Assembly (NCBI GenBank): GCA_934394565.1
Contig: CAKRQV010000016.1
Span: 1-51,379 of the forward strand
Direction: 5' to 3'
Source: an uncultured Lachnospiraceae bacterium
Lineage (GTDB): Bacteria; Bacillota; Clostridia; Lachnospirales; Lachnospiraceae
DNA length: 51,379 bases
Positions 16,013-25,123 of this stretch are shown piece after piece (within the stretch, counting starts at the first letter, position 1; each line of letters starts with the position of its first letter). The notes under the pieces were generated by a model that ran no database searches, was not told where the DNA came from, and was given only the letters and a program-made list of their open reading frames with translations. The translations under genes were made by a program, and so were the position numbers.

Positions 16013-17053
16013 ATGGTAAGAGCAGGAATTATCGGTTCCACAGGCTATGCCGGTTCTGAACTGGTGCGCCTGTTACTGGGACACAAAGATGTGGAGATCG
16101 TATGGTACGGGTCAAGAAGCTATATAGATAAGAAGTATGCTGAAGTATACCGGAACATGTTCGAGATCGTAGATGCGGTCTGTATGGACGATAATATGGA
16201 AGAACTGGCAGAGAGGGTCGATGTGATCTTTACTGCCACCCCGCAGGGACTGTGTGCGTCTCTGGTCAATGAAGAAATCCTTTCAAAAGTGAAAATTATT
16301 GATCTGAGTGCGGATTTCCGTCTGAAGGATGTCAAGGTCTATGAAGAATGGTATAAGCTGGAGCATAAAGCTCCGCAGTATCTGGACGAAGCTGTGTACG
16401 GTCTGTGTGAGGTCAATCGTGAGGCTGTAAAGAAAGCCCGTATCGTTGCCAATCCGGGCTGCTACACGACCTGTTCAATTCTGACAACAAGACCTCTGGT
16501 GGCAGAGGGGCTGATCGATCCGAATACGCTGATCATTGATGCAAAGTCCGGTACTTCCGGTGCAGGACGCGGTGCGAAACTGCCGAATCTGTTCTGTGAG
16601 GTCAATGAAAATATGAAAGCCTACGGTGTGGCTACACATCGTCATACACCGGAGATCGAGGAGCAGCTGTCCATAGCCTGCGGCCAGCCGGTGACAATCA
16701 ATTTCACACCGCATCTGGTACCGATGAACAGAGGTATTCTGGTGACGGCCTATGCAAGTCTGAAACCGGGCACAACGGCTGAACAGGTGCGTAAGGTTTA
16801 CAAAGACTATTATGATAAGGAAACGTTTGTCCGTGTACTGGAAGACGGCGAATGCCCGGAGACAAAATGGGTCGAGGGCAGCAATTACGTGGATATCAAC
16901 TTCAAGATCGATCCCCGTACCGGCCGTATCATTATGATGGGTGCACTGGACAATCTGGTCAAGGGGGCTGCCGGACAGGCTGTACAGAATATGAACCTGC
17001 TGTTTGGGTTTGATGAGGATGAGGGCCTGAGACAGGTACCGATGTTCCCGTAA
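16013..17053 (+). CDS. argC: N-acetyl-gamma-glutamyl-phosphate reductase
   Basis: NADPH-dependent reduction of N-acetylglutamyl phosphate to the semialdehyde, third step of ornithine synthesis. NADP-binding GSTGYAGSEL at the N-terminus, catalytic C150 in ANPGCYTT, and the family motifs SGAGRGAKL, HRHTPEIEEQL and THLVPMNRGI-like TPHLVPMNRGI. 346 residues, normal length. RBS AAAGGAG is 7 nt before ATG. First gene of argCJBD. Confidence 0.97.
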   Translation: MVRAGIIGSTGYAGSELVRLLLGHKDVEIVWYGSRSYIDKKYAEVYRNMFEIVDAVCMDDNMEELAERVDVIFTATPQGLCASLVNEEILSKVKIIDLSADFRLKDVKVYEEWYKLEHKAPQYLDEAVYGLCEVNREAVKKARIVANPGCYTTCSILTTRPLVAEGLIDPNTLIIDAKSGTSGAGRGAKLPNLFCEVNENMKAYGVATHRHTPEIEEQLSIACGQPVTINFTPHLVPMNRGILVTAYASLKPGTTAEQVRKVYKDYYDKETFVRVLEDGECPETKWVEGSNYVDINFKIDPRTGRIIMMGALDNLVKGAAGQAVQNMNLLFGFDEDEGLRQVPMFP

Positions 17054-17068
17054 ATATACGAGAAAAAT

Positions 17069-17140
17069 CACACAAAAATACAAAAAGGGTACGAAAAACG
17101 GCAAAATCAACAGGATGTCTGATGGCTGTTACCCTATGTG
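17069..17140 (+). other. argC-argJ intergenic region with long-range pairing
   Basis: CACAC (17069) pairs with GTGTG (17137-17141) and AGGGTA (17086-17091) with TACCCT (17130-17135), enclosing about 40 nt. No U-run follows, so it is not an obvious terminator. It may stabilise or process the operon mRNA. Confidence 0.4.
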
Positions 17141-17182
17141 TGAAAGAAAAATAATGAGTTAAAATAATCGATAAGGTATATA

Positions 17183-17207
17183 AAAGGAGGGCAGTCTTTC
17201 AGACTGC
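17183..17207 (+). promoter_or_regulatory. argJ ribosome binding site separated from start by a hairpin
   Basis: AAAGGAGG at 17183-17190 is 26 nt from the ATG at 17217, too far for normal initiation. The gap holds a perfect 7-bp hairpin GCAGTCT-TTC-AGACTGC (17191-17207). If it folds, the effective distance becomes 9 nt. No other in-frame ATG, GTG or TTG exists between the site and 17217. Confidence 0.75.
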
Positions 17208-17216
17208 AAAAAACAA

Positions 17217-18446
17217 ATGAGTATTACAGTGATCGAAGGCGGCGTGACCGCACCGAAAGGATTTAAAGCTGCCGGTATTGCGGCCGGTGTAAAGAAAGCA
17301 AATGTCAAAGATATGGCGATGGTATACAGTGAAGTACCGTGTCATGCAGCCGGTACATTTACGACAAATGTGGTAAAAGCCGCACCGGTAAAATGGGACC
17401 GGGAGATCTGCGAGACCAGTCCTTTTGTACAGGCAGTCGTTGCCAACAGTGGTGTGGCCAATGCCTGCACCGGTGAGGAAGGTATGGAATATTGCAAACG
17501 CATGGCCGACAAGGCCGGAGAGGTACTTTCGATTCCGGGCAATGCCGTTTTGGTCGCATCCACCGGTGTCATCGGTAAGCAGCTCCCGATCGATACGATC
17601 GAAAAAGGTATTGAAAGTCTTACGGGTGTGTTGTCTGACACGACCCAGGCCGGTACGCTGGCTGCCCAGTCCATTATGACAACAGATACCCATAAAAAGG
17701 AGATCGCTGTGCAGTGTGAGATCGGTGGAAAAACGGTTACATTGGGTGGCATGTGCAAGGGTTCCGGTATGATCCATCCAAATATGTGCACAATGCTTGG
17801 CTTTATCATGACAGATGCGGCTATCAGCGATGCATTGCTGAAAAAAGCACTCCGCGCGGACATTATCGACACCTACAACATGGTATCTGTAGACGGTGAT
17901 ACTTCTACAAACGATACCGTTCTTCTGTTGGCCAACGGACTGGCCGGTAATCCGGAGATTACTACGGAGGGCGAAGATTACAAAACGTTCTGTGAGGCTC
18001 TTCATACGATCAATGCCTACCTGTGTCGTCAGATCGCCGGAGACGGTGAGGGTGCAACAGCGCTTTTTGAAGTAAAGGTTGTGGGAGCCAGAACAAAAGA
18101 GGAAGCCAGAATCCTGAGTAAATCTGTCGTATGTTCCAGCCTGACAAAAGCTGCGATTTATGGTCATGATGCCAACTGGGGCCGTATCCTGTGCGCCATG
18201 GGATATTCCGGTGTGCAGTTTGATCCGGAGAAGGTTGATCTGTTCTTTGAGAGTAAGGCCGGAAAGCTGCAGATCATCGAGAACGGAGTAGCCTGTGATT
18301 ACAGCGAGGAGTTTGCCACAAAGATTCTGTCTGAAAAAGAAGTGACAGCTATCGCAGATATCAAGATGGGCTCTGAAGAAGCAACAGCCTGGGGCTGTGA
18401 TCTGACATATGACTATGTAAAGATCAATGCAGATTATCGTTCCTGA
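17217..18446 (+). CDS. argJ: Bifunctional glutamate N-acetyltransferase / amino-acid acetyltransferase
   Basis: Transfers the acetyl group from N-acetylornithine to glutamate, closing the cyclic ornithine pathway. The precursor cleaves itself before a conserved threonine: here T192 in IHPNMCTMLG, where most family members have MATML, so the residue before the cut is Cys instead of Ala. ASTGVIGKQLP and DGDTSTNDTV are family blocks; the C-terminus ends in YVKINADYRS. 409 residues. The presence of argJ means a separate argA is not needed for recycling, though argJ may also make N-acetylglutamate from acetyl-CoA. Confidence 0.96.
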   Translation: MSITVIEGGVTAPKGFKAAGIAAGVKKANVKDMAMVYSEVPCHAAGTFTTNVVKAAPVKWDREICETSPFVQAVVANSGVANACTGEEGMEYCKRMADKAGEVLSIPGNAVLVASTGVIGKQLPIDTIEKGIESLTGVLSDTTQAGTLAAQSIMTTDTHKKEIAVQCEIGGKTVTLGGMCKGSGMIHPNMCTMLGFIMTDAAISDALLKKALRADIIDTYNMVSVDGDTSTNDTVLLLANGLAGNPEITTEGEDYKTFCEALHTINAYLCRQIAGDGEGATALFEVKVVGARTKEEARILSKSVVCSSLTKAAIYGHDANWGRILCAMGYSGVQFDPEKVDLFFESKAGKLQIIENGVACDYSEEFATKILSEKEVTAIADIKMGSEEATAWGCDLTYDYVKINADYRS

Positions 18447-18587
18447 TAAAAAATACAGATGTCAAAGATCCAGGGAATGCCGGATAGGAAATATGAAGCA
18501 AGAGGATCACAGACAATAGATGCCGACAGATATTTATACGGGAAAGAATAGATACGTGAGAAAATCTCACAAATAAAGGAGAAAAAC

Positions 18588-19490
18588 ATGGTAGACCAGA
18601 AATTTCTTGATAAAGCAGAGGTACTGATCGAGGCACTGCCTTATATCCAGCGGTTCAACCGTAAAGTTATCGTAATCAAATACGGCGGGAGCGCCATGGT
18701 CGATGAAAGATTAAAAGAAGATGTGATCAAGGACTGTGTCCTGTTAAAGCTTGTCGGTTTTAAGCCGATTATTGTACACGGTGGCGGCAAGGAAATCAGC
18801 CGCTGGGTTGGCAAAGTCGGTATGGAACCGAAATTTATCAACGGACTGCGGGTTACGGATGCTGAGACCATGGAAGTGGCTGAGATGGTTTTAAATAAGG
18901 TCAACAAGGAGCTGGTCAATCTGGTACAGCGTCTTGGGATCAAAGCTGTGGGTATCAGCGGCAAGGACGGTGAGCTGTTAAAGGTTAAGAAGAAGCTCTC
19001 AGAGGGAAAAGATATCGGTTATGTCGGCGAAGTGACAGAAGTTAATCCGAAGATCTTAAACGATCTGCTGGATAAGGATTTCCTGCCAATCGTCTGCCCG
19101 ATCGGTATGGATGACAATTACGATACCTTTAACATCAATGCAGATGATGCCGCCTGTGCGATCGCCAAGGCGATGAAAGCAGAAAAACTGGCATTTTTGA
19201 CGGATATTGAGGGTGTATACAAGGATGCATCGGATCCGGAAAGTCTGATCTCAGAGCTGACAGTATCCGAGGCAAAACAGCTGATCGCTGACGGCTATGT
19301 GACTGGCGGTATGATTCCGAAACTGACCAACTGTGCCGGTGCCATTGAGGCCGGTGTAAACCGTGTGCATATTCTGGACGGTCGTATCGAGCACTGCCTG
19401 CTTCTGGAGATCTTTACAAACAAAGGTATCGGTACTGCCATCTTAAAGGATGCGGAAGAAAAATATTACAAACAGGGAGAAGAGGAGTAA
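18588..19490 (+). CDS. argB: Acetylglutamate kinase
   Basis: Phosphorylates N-acetylglutamate, the second step and usual feedback point of ornithine synthesis. KYGGSAM and HGGGKEIS near the N-terminus bind ATP and substrate; NINADDAACAIA and GGMIPKL are family motifs. 300 residues. RBS AAAGGAG precedes ATG. 141 nt separate it from argJ; I see no terminator there. Confidence 0.97.
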   Translation: MVDQKFLDKAEVLIEALPYIQRFNRKVIVIKYGGSAMVDERLKEDVIKDCVLLKLVGFKPIIVHGGGKEISRWVGKVGMEPKFINGLRVTDAETMEVAEMVLNKVNKELVNLVQRLGIKAVGISGKDGELLKVKKKLSEGKDIGYVGEVTEVNPKILNDLLDKDFLPIVCPIGMDDNYDTFNINADDAACAIAKAMKAEKLAFLTDIEGVYKDASDPESLISELTVSEAKQLIADGYVTGGMIPKLTNCAGAIEAGVNRVHILDGRIEHCLLLEIFTNKGIGTAILKDAEEKYYKQGEEE

Positions 19491-19493
19491 GTC

Positions 19494-20690
19494 ATGGGAA
19501 CAACAGCAGAAAAGTATATGGAGCTGTCCGAAAAATATGTACTGCATACCTACAATCGTTTTCCGGTTGTTCTGGATCATGGTAAGGGGCTGTATCTGTA
19601 TGATGTGGAAGGAAAATCGTATATGGATTTTGCTTCCGGCATCGGCGTATTTGCTCTTGGCTATGGGAATGAAGAATTTAATGATGCACTGAAAGCACAG
19701 ATCGACAAGGTGATCCATACCTCCAATCTGTATTATAATGTACCGATGGGTGAGGCTGCAAAACAGCTGGCCCAAAGCTGCGGTATGTCAAAGGTATTCT
19801 TTACCAACAGTGGTACGGAGGCTATTGAGGGTGCGATCAAGGTGGCCAGAAAGTATGCATATCTGCGGGATAATTCCAATGATCATGAGATCATTGCCAT
19901 GAATTCTTCGTTCCATGGCAGAAGTCTGGGTGCCCTGTCGGTTACGGGAAATACCCATTATCAGGATCCGTTTAAGCCACTGATCGGTGGCATCCGATTT
20001 GCGGATTACAACGATATTGAGAGTGTAAAGGCACAGGTTACGGACAAGACCTGCGCGATTATTCTGGAAACAGTACAGGGCGAAGGTGGTATCCACCCGG
20101 CAGACCCGGCATTTTTGAAAGAAATCCGCAGGATTTGTGATGAAAAGGATATTCTGCTGATCCTGGATGAAATCCAGTGCGGTATGGGCCGTACAGGTAG
20201 TATGTTTGCCTGGCAGCAGTACGGAGTGAAACCGGACGTGATGACATCGGCCAAGGCACTGGGCTGTGGTGTGCCGGTTGGTGCCTTTGTACTGAATGAA
20301 AAGACGGCAAAAGCATCTTTGGTTCCGGGAGATCACGGCACGACATATGGTGGCAATCCACTGGCATGTGCAGCTGTCAATGCGGTGTTTGCACAGTTTG
20401 AAAAGCTGGATCTTGTAAATTATGTCAAAGAGATCGCACCGTATTTTGAGAAGAAGCTGGATGCACTGGCTGCAAAGCATGTGTGCGTGAAGGAACGCCG
20501 TGGTATGGGGCTGATGCAGGGTCTTGAGCTGACGGCAGATAAAGCTGTGGGTGATGTGATCACTGCGGCCAGAGAAAAAGGATTGTTTGTGATCTCGGCG
20601 GCTGGCAATGTACTCAGGATGTTACCACCATTGACGATCACAAAGAACGATGTGGATAAGGCAGTAGAAATATTGGATGAGTGTTTATAA
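19494..20690 (+). CDS. argD: Acetylornithine aminotransferase
   Basis: PLP-dependent class III transaminase converting N-acetylglutamate semialdehyde to N-acetylornithine. PLP lysine K254 in TSAKALGCGVPVGAF, plus LVLDEIQCGMGRTG-like ILDEIQCGMGRTG and GTTYGGNPLAC. 398 residues. Starts 3 nt after argB, so coupled. The next pathway genes (argF, argH) are not in the window. Confidence 0.96.
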   Translation: MGTTAEKYMELSEKYVLHTYNRFPVVLDHGKGLYLYDVEGKSYMDFASGIGVFALGYGNEEFNDALKAQIDKVIHTSNLYYNVPMGEAAKQLAQSCGMSKVFFTNSGTEAIEGAIKVARKYAYLRDNSNDHEIIAMNSSFHGRSLGALSVTGNTHYQDPFKPLIGGIRFADYNDIESVKAQVTDKTCAIILETVQGEGGIHPADPAFLKEIRRICDEKDILLILDEIQCGMGRTGSMFAWQQYGVKPDVMTSAKALGCGVPVGAFVLNEKTAKASLVPGDHGTTYGGNPLACAAVNAVFAQFEKLDLVNYVKEIAPYFEKKLDALAAKHVCVKERRGMGLMQGLELTADKAVGDVITAAREKGLFVISAAGNVLRMLPPLTITKNDVDKAVEILDECL

Positions 20691-20696
20691 AGAGAA

Positions 20697-20746
20697 AATA
20701 TACGGAAAGAAACTGCGGGAGCGGATTCTTTCCGTATATTTTTTTG
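20697..20746 (+). terminator. Terminator of argCJBD
   Basis: AAATATACGGAAAGAA pairs with TTCTTTCCGTATATTT across a 14-nt loop, followed by TTTTG. A 16-bp perfect stem. Confidence 0.93.
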
Positions 20747-20786
20747 ATGAGAGGAGATGATAAAAGGAAAAAGGAGTTTTAATGGT

Positions 20787-21227
20787 ATGGGATGGCTGAT
20801 TTCGGCACTTTCGGGTATTATGATGAGTTTACAGGGGATATTTAATACGCAGGTAAATGAGCAGACAAGTGTATGGGTCAGTGCGGTATGGGCACAGATG
20901 ACGGCATTTTTGGTGTGTCTGGTCTGCTGGGGAGCAGTAGACAGGGAAAGTTTTCTGGCTTTGAAAGATGTGACACCACGGTATATGCTGTCTGGCGGTG
21001 TGCTGGGAGCGGGGATTACGGTGACGGTGATCTTTGGTATGCATCTTGTGGGACCGGCACAGGCTACAGTGTGTATTGTGGTGGCGCAGATGGTGTTTTC
21101 CTGGCTGGTGGAACGGTTTGGCTGGATCGGTGTGGAAAAAACAGAATTTTCGTGGATACAGCTGGGAGGTATAGTGCTGGCTGCAGCCGGGTTGATACTG
21201 TTACGTCTGGATGTCGGTAAAAACTGA
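20787..21227 (+). CDS. DUF606 (YdcZ-type) DMT-superfamily membrane protein
   Basis: 146 residues with about five hydrophobic segments. The N-terminus SGIMMSLQGIFNTQVN and GAGITVTVIFGMHLVGPAQAT fit the DUF606/YdcZ family of small drug/metabolite-transporter-like proteins. Substrate unknown; these proteins often occur in pairs, but only one is here. I choose ATG at 20787 because AAGGAG (20771-20776) is well spaced from it; the longer form from 20757 would add ten polar residues. GTDs before and after are unrelated pathways. Confidence 0.75.
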   Translation: MGWLISALSGIMMSLQGIFNTQVNEQTSVWVSAVWAQMTAFLVCLVCWGAVDRESFLALKDVTPRYMLSGGVLGAGITVTVIFGMHLVGPAQATVCIVVAQMVFSWLVERFGWIGVEKTEFSWIQLGGIVLAAAGLILLRLDVGKN

Positions 21228-21327
21228 AAGCTGTATGATATGGAAAAAAACGTAAAAAATATATGACAGAAATCTTAGCAAAGGGTTACAGCTGTTGAAA
21301 AAATGTGACAGAAGACGTAAGTTTCCC

Positions 21328-21356
21328 TTGTAATACTGTGTAAGATTCGTTAAGAT
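21328..21356 (+). promoter_or_regulatory. Predicted promoter of the comEA operon
   Basis: TTGTAA (21328-21333), 17-nt spacer, TAAGAT (21351-21356), about 60 nt before comEA. Confidence 0.5.
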
Positions 21357-21418
21357 AAGAAGTATGAGAGAATGCGTGTGGACTATGTCTTGGGAGAGTG
21401 TTTCGAAAGGAGCACTTT

Positions 21419-22054
21419 ATGAAAAAAGACAAAAAGACACAAAGTATCCGGTATCTGGTGATCATGCTTTTCCTGTTGTGGGAGTTGACAGGATGTGCAG
21501 AACCGCAGGTACAGTTTGTGGAGCAGTCGCAGATTTCGTCGCTGACTCAGGATACAGCCAAGGAAGCATGGAAATCGGTGACGGATGAGGCACATCAGGC
21601 GCAACCGCCTGTGGTGTATGTCCATGTCTGTGGTGCGGTACAAAATGCCGGAGTCTATACACTTTCCGGAGATGCCCGGGTGTTTGAAGCTATTGAAGCC
21701 GCCGGTGGCCTGACAGAGGAAGCTGCCGGAGAGCGTATCAACCAGGCAAGGCTTATCGCGGATGGGGAGGAGCTGTATATTCCCACAAAAGAAGAGGTTC
21801 TCTCGATATCTGCCGGTTCTTTTGCACTTCCCGAGGCGGCTAAAGGAGCGGATACAGCAGATAAAGTCAATATCAATACTGCAGATGTTGCCACATTGAC
21901 GAATCTGAATGGAATTGGTCAGTCCAGAGCTGAGGCGATTATTGCCTGGCGCGAGGAAAATGGCAGATTTTCTTCTATAGAAGAGATCAAGAATATTGAT
22001 GGCATCGCAGATAAGACATACGAAAAATTAAAAGATCAAATAACTGTAAACTGA
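21419..22054 (+). CDS. comEA: ComEA-like DNA-binding lipoprotein (SLBB + HhH)
   Basis: 211 residues. The signal peptide ends in WELTGC, a good lipobox (lipid-modified Cys26), unlike the classic ComEA membrane anchor. It is followed by an SLBB beta-grasp domain (VYVHVCGAVQNAGVY ... YIPT, about 60-120) and a helix-hairpin-helix pair (VNINTADVATLTNLNGIG ... IDGIADKTYEKL, about 145-208) that binds double-stranded DNA. The role would be receptor for transforming DNA, delivering it to ComEC. Start ATG 21419 is 6 nt after AAAGGAG; the upstream in-frame GTG at 21398 has no site. First gene of a six-gene run. Confidence 0.88.
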   Translation: MKKDKKTQSIRYLVIMLFLLWELTGCAEPQVQFVEQSQISSLTQDTAKEAWKSVTDEAHQAQPPVVYVHVCGAVQNAGVYTLSGDARVFEAIEAAGGLTEEAAGERINQARLIADGEELYIPTKEEVLSISAGSFALPEAAKGADTADKVNINTADVATLTNLNGIGQSRAEAIIAWREENGRFSSIEEIKNIDGIADKTYEKLKDQITVN

Positions 22055-22066
22055 GGAGAAGATAAG

Positions 22067-22756
22067 ATGAGCAAGAAGGTTCTGGTTGTAGATGATGAAA
22101 AGCTGATCGTAAAGGGGATCCGTTTCAGTCTGGAACAGGACGGTATGGAGGTCGATGCGGCCTACGATGGAGAAGAAGCCCTGGAGATGGCCAAGGAGAA
22201 GGAGTACGATATCATTCTTCTGGATCTGATGCTGCCAAAACTCGACGGTCTGGGTGTATGTCAACAGATCCGTGAATTTTCCAATGTGCCGATCGTGATG
22301 CTGACAGCCAAAGGCGACGATATGGACAAGATTCTGGGACTGGAGTATGGCGCGGATGACTATATTACCAAGCCGTTTAATATTCTGGAGGTCAAGGCCC
22401 GTATCAAAGCGATCATGCGCCGTACGACCCAGGCGGCACCGAAAGAGGAAAAGGCAAGAACCGTTGTCAGTGGCGATCTGAAGCTGGACTGTGAGGGGCG
22501 TCGTGTCTTTATCGCTTCCCGGGAGATCAATCTGACAGCCAAGGAATTTGACCTTTTGGAGTTGCTTGTCTTTAATCCCAATAAAGTTTACAGCAGAGAG
22601 AACCTGTTAAATATCGTCTGGGGGTATGAATATCCGGGAGATGTGCGTACGGTGGATGTACATATCCGCCGTCTGCGTGAAAAAATCGAGCAGAACCCCA
22701 GCGATCCAAAGTATGTACATACGAAGTGGGGAGTTGGTTATTATTTCCAGAGTTAA
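22067..22756 (+). CDS. OmpR-family response regulator (WalR/PhoP-like)
   Basis: 229 residues. Receiver domain with D10/E11 acidic pair, phospho-acceptor D53 in LLDLMLP, T80 and K102 in ITKPF. The winged-helix output domain has LTAKEFDLLELL and RTVDVHIRRLREKIE. Overall sequence is close to the WalR/PhoP branch. It is 12 nt after comEA and overlaps the following kinase. Confidence 0.9.
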   Translation: MSKKVLVVDDEKLIVKGIRFSLEQDGMEVDAAYDGEEALEMAKEKEYDIILLDLMLPKLDGLGVCQQIREFSNVPIVMLTAKGDDMDKILGLEYGADDYITKPFNILEVKARIKAIMRRTTQAAPKEEKARTVVSGDLKLDCEGRRVFIASREINLTAKEFDLLELLVFNPNKVYSRENLLNIVWGYEYPGDVRTVDVHIRRLREKIEQNPSDPKYVHTKWGVGYYFQS

Positions 22757-24191
22757 TACGAAAGAAAAACAGGAAGGAGAGCCTTCCTTTTTCCGAAGCC
22801 TGCGTTTCCGTCTGACGATCATACTGATGGTTATCGGTATTATACCGGCCCTGATCGTCGGTTTCGGAATCGTCAGCAGTTACCGAGATCGCGCTGTGTC
22901 CATCCGTACAGTAAACGTGATGAATCAGTGCGATATTTTATGCGACCAGATCGTCAGTGAGAATTATCTGAATGTACAAAGCAGCGTGTCCCTGAATGGA
23001 GAACTGGAACTTCTGTCAAATATATACAGTGGCCGTGTGCTGATCATCGACAGCAATTTCCGGATTGTCAAGGACACATTTAATCTGGATGTGGGAAAGA
23101 GCATGATTTCAGAAGAGGTGCTGCAATGTTATAAAACAGGGGAGTCCGGGCGGTACAATTCAGACAAATATATCGAAATGACGATTCCGATCGTGGATAA
23201 GAGCGCCGGAAGTCATATCCTCGGTGTGATGATGGTGAGTATCTCCATGGATGAGATCAATGCCAGTGTCAGCGCGTTGGAGCAAAAACAGATCCTGATG
23301 ATCGGCATGATCACCGTGATGGTGCTGATTCTTGGCTACATTCTCGCCGGTATTCTTGTCAAACCATTTAACAAGATCACGAGAGCCATCGAAGATATCT
23401 CGGATGGATATATGGATGCGGACATTTCTGTCACAGACTATACAGAGACACAATTGATCACCAATGCTTTTAACAGTATGCTGGAAAAGGTGCGTACGCT
23501 CGACGAGTCGAGGCAGGAGTTTGTATCCAATGTGTCCCATGAGTTAAAAACACCACTGACTTCCATGAAAGTATTGGCGGATTCCTTAAATGGGCAGGAA
23601 AATGTACCGGTGGAGCTGTATCAGGAGTTTATGCAGGATATCGGAGAAGAGATCGATCGGGAGAACAAGATCATTACGGATCTTCTGTCCCTGGTCAAGA
23701 TGGATAAAAAGGCTGCAGATCTGAATATAGATACAGTCAACATCAACGATATGCTGGAACTGATTCTGAAACGGTTAAAACCGATCGCTGCCAAGCGGGA
23801 TATCCGCCTTCTGGTGGACAGCTTTCGTCCGGTATATGCCCAGATCGATGAAGTGAAGCTGACGCTGGCCTTCACCAATCTGGTTGAAAATGCAATTAAG
23901 TACAATATTGAGGATGGATGGGTCAGAGTATCTCTGAATGCGGATCAGAAGTATTTTTATGTGGTGGTGGAGGATTCCGGGATGGGTATTCCGGAGGACT
24001 CTATTGATCATATTTTTGAAAGATTTTACCGTGTGGACAAATCACATTCCCGTGAGATCGGAGGTACGGGTCTGGGCCTTGCCATCACAAAGAGTGCGGT
24101 CATGATGCATCACGGTGCGGTCAAGGTATACAGCAAAGAGGGCGAAGGCACACGTTTTTCTGTACGTATCCCGCTCAATTACAGCAAATAG
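22713..24191 (+). CDS. Sensor histidine kinase (WalK/PhoR-like)
   Basis: About 492 residues. TM1 (LTIILMVIGIIPALIVGFGI), an extracytoplasmic sensor of about 150 residues, TM2 (QILMIGMITVMVLILGYILAG), HAMP, HisKA with H276 in VSHELKTPLTSMK, and a complete ATPase domain (NLVENAIKYN, DSGMGIP, GTGLGLAI). The true start is uncertain: I give ATG 22713, which overlaps the regulator by 44 nt without a ribosome site; TTG 22734 is an alternative. Directly before the conserved core is AGGAAGG-AGAG-CCTTCCT (22771-22788), a hairpin that would hide a Shine-Dalgarno-like sequence. Confidence 0.88.
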   Translation: MYIRSGELVIISRVNTKEKQEGEPSFFRSLRFRLTIILMVIGIIPALIVGFGIVSSYRDRAVSIRTVNVMNQCDILCDQIVSENYLNVQSSVSLNGELELLSNIYSGRVLIIDSNFRIVKDTFNLDVGKSMISEEVLQCYKTGESGRYNSDKYIEMTIPIVDKSAGSHILGVMMVSISMDEINASVSALEQKQILMIGMITVMVLILGYILAGILVKPFNKITRAIEDISDGYMDADISVTDYTETQLITNAFNSMLEKVRTLDESRQEFVSNVSHELKTPLTSMKVLADSLNGQENVPVELYQEFMQDIGEEIDRENKIITDLLSLVKMDKKAADLNIDTVNINDMLELILKRLKPIAAKRDIRLLVDSFRPVYAQIDEVKLTLAFTNLVENAIKYNIEDGWVRVSLNADQKYFYVVVEDSGMGIPEDSIDHIFERFYRVDKSHSREIGGTGLGLAITKSAVMMHHGAVKVYSKEGEGTRFSVRIPLNYSK

Positions 24192-24200
24192 GGGGCAGAT

Positions 24201-25121
24201 ATGAAGCAAATCAAATATGGAATGGTGTCTGCGCTTGTCTGTCTTTTGCTGGTGGGATGCGGTGACAGACAGAGCGGTACGGGTACAGCAGATGGCTATG
24301 TCCAGTACTATGTGAATACCGAGGGAACGAAGCTTTTGCAGGATACATTTACGACAGAAGCAGCCGATGATACAGGGCTCGTTACGGCCATGGCAGATGC
24401 GCTGGAAAATCAGAAGGAGGGCACATATCTGGAGCCTCTGTTGCCGGATGGTGTGCAGATTTTGTCCTACAGTCTGAAGGAGGGACATCTGACACTGAAT
24501 CTTTCAGAAGACTATCTTACGGCTGATGATGCACAAAAGGTTCTGCTGCGGGCAGGTCTTGTGCGCAGCTTTGTACAGTTTGAAGGCGTAAAGGATGTGA
24601 CATTTGAAGTCAATGGACAGACACTGGCAGACAGCAGCGGTAATGCAGTGGGACCGTTGACGGAAGAAGACTTCGTTGAAGCGGAGGGGCGTGAGATTGA
24701 TGCTTATCAGTACGGCACTTTTACCCTCTATTTTGCAGATGCTTCCGGTAAAAAGCTGGTTGCAGAGACGCAGAATGTTTATTACAGCAGCAGTGAGCCA
24801 AAAGAGCGGGAGGTTGTAGAACTTTTGCTGAAAGGTCCTCTGCATACAGAGCTGAAGGCTACGCTGTCACCGGATGTCAAAATTTTAAATGTGACACTGT
24901 CGGATGGTGCGGTGTATGTCAATTTAAACGATGCCTTTTTAAATGGTACATCAGAAATTTCTGAACGTGTTGTGGTATATTCACTGGTCAATTCCCTGCT
25001 TGAGCTGGAGGGAACGACCAAGGTGCAGATATCCATCAATGGCGAGACAAAATATATGCTGGGAGATGGTATCGACCTGAGTAAATTTCTGACAAAAAAT
25101 ACAGAGCTGATCGGAGAGTAA
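24201..25121 (+). CDS. Lipoprotein with two GerMN domains
   Basis: 306 residues. Signal peptide with lipobox LLVGC (Cys20). Two GerMN-type domains (about 60-155 and 195-295) share the pattern hydrophobic SLKEGHLTLNLS / TLSDGAVYVNLNDAF and VYSLVNSLLELEGTTKVQISING. GerMN occurs in GerM (spore engulfment and germination) and in LpqB of the actinobacterial MtrAB-LpqB system. It starts 9 nt after the kinase, so a role as an accessory of this kinase is plausible (inference). A GerM role in sporulation is the alternative. Confidence 0.85.
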   Translation: MKQIKYGMVSALVCLLLVGCGDRQSGTGTADGYVQYYVNTEGTKLLQDTFTTEAADDTGLVTAMADALENQKEGTYLEPLLPDGVQILSYSLKEGHLTLNLSEDYLTADDAQKVLLRAGLVRSFVQFEGVKDVTFEVNGQTLADSSGNAVGPLTEEDFVEAEGREIDAYQYGTFTLYFADASGKKLVAETQNVYYSSSEPKEREVVELLLKGPLHTELKATLSPDVKILNVTLSDGAVYVNLNDAFLNGTSEISERVVVYSLVNSLLELEGTTKVQISINGETKYMLGDGIDLSKFLTKNTELIGE

Positions 25122-25123
25122 GA

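Noticed and set aside
17199..18167. 322-codon minus-strand frame opposite argJ
   Set aside because: Shadow of argJ, caused by codon bias; no homology pattern and no start signal.
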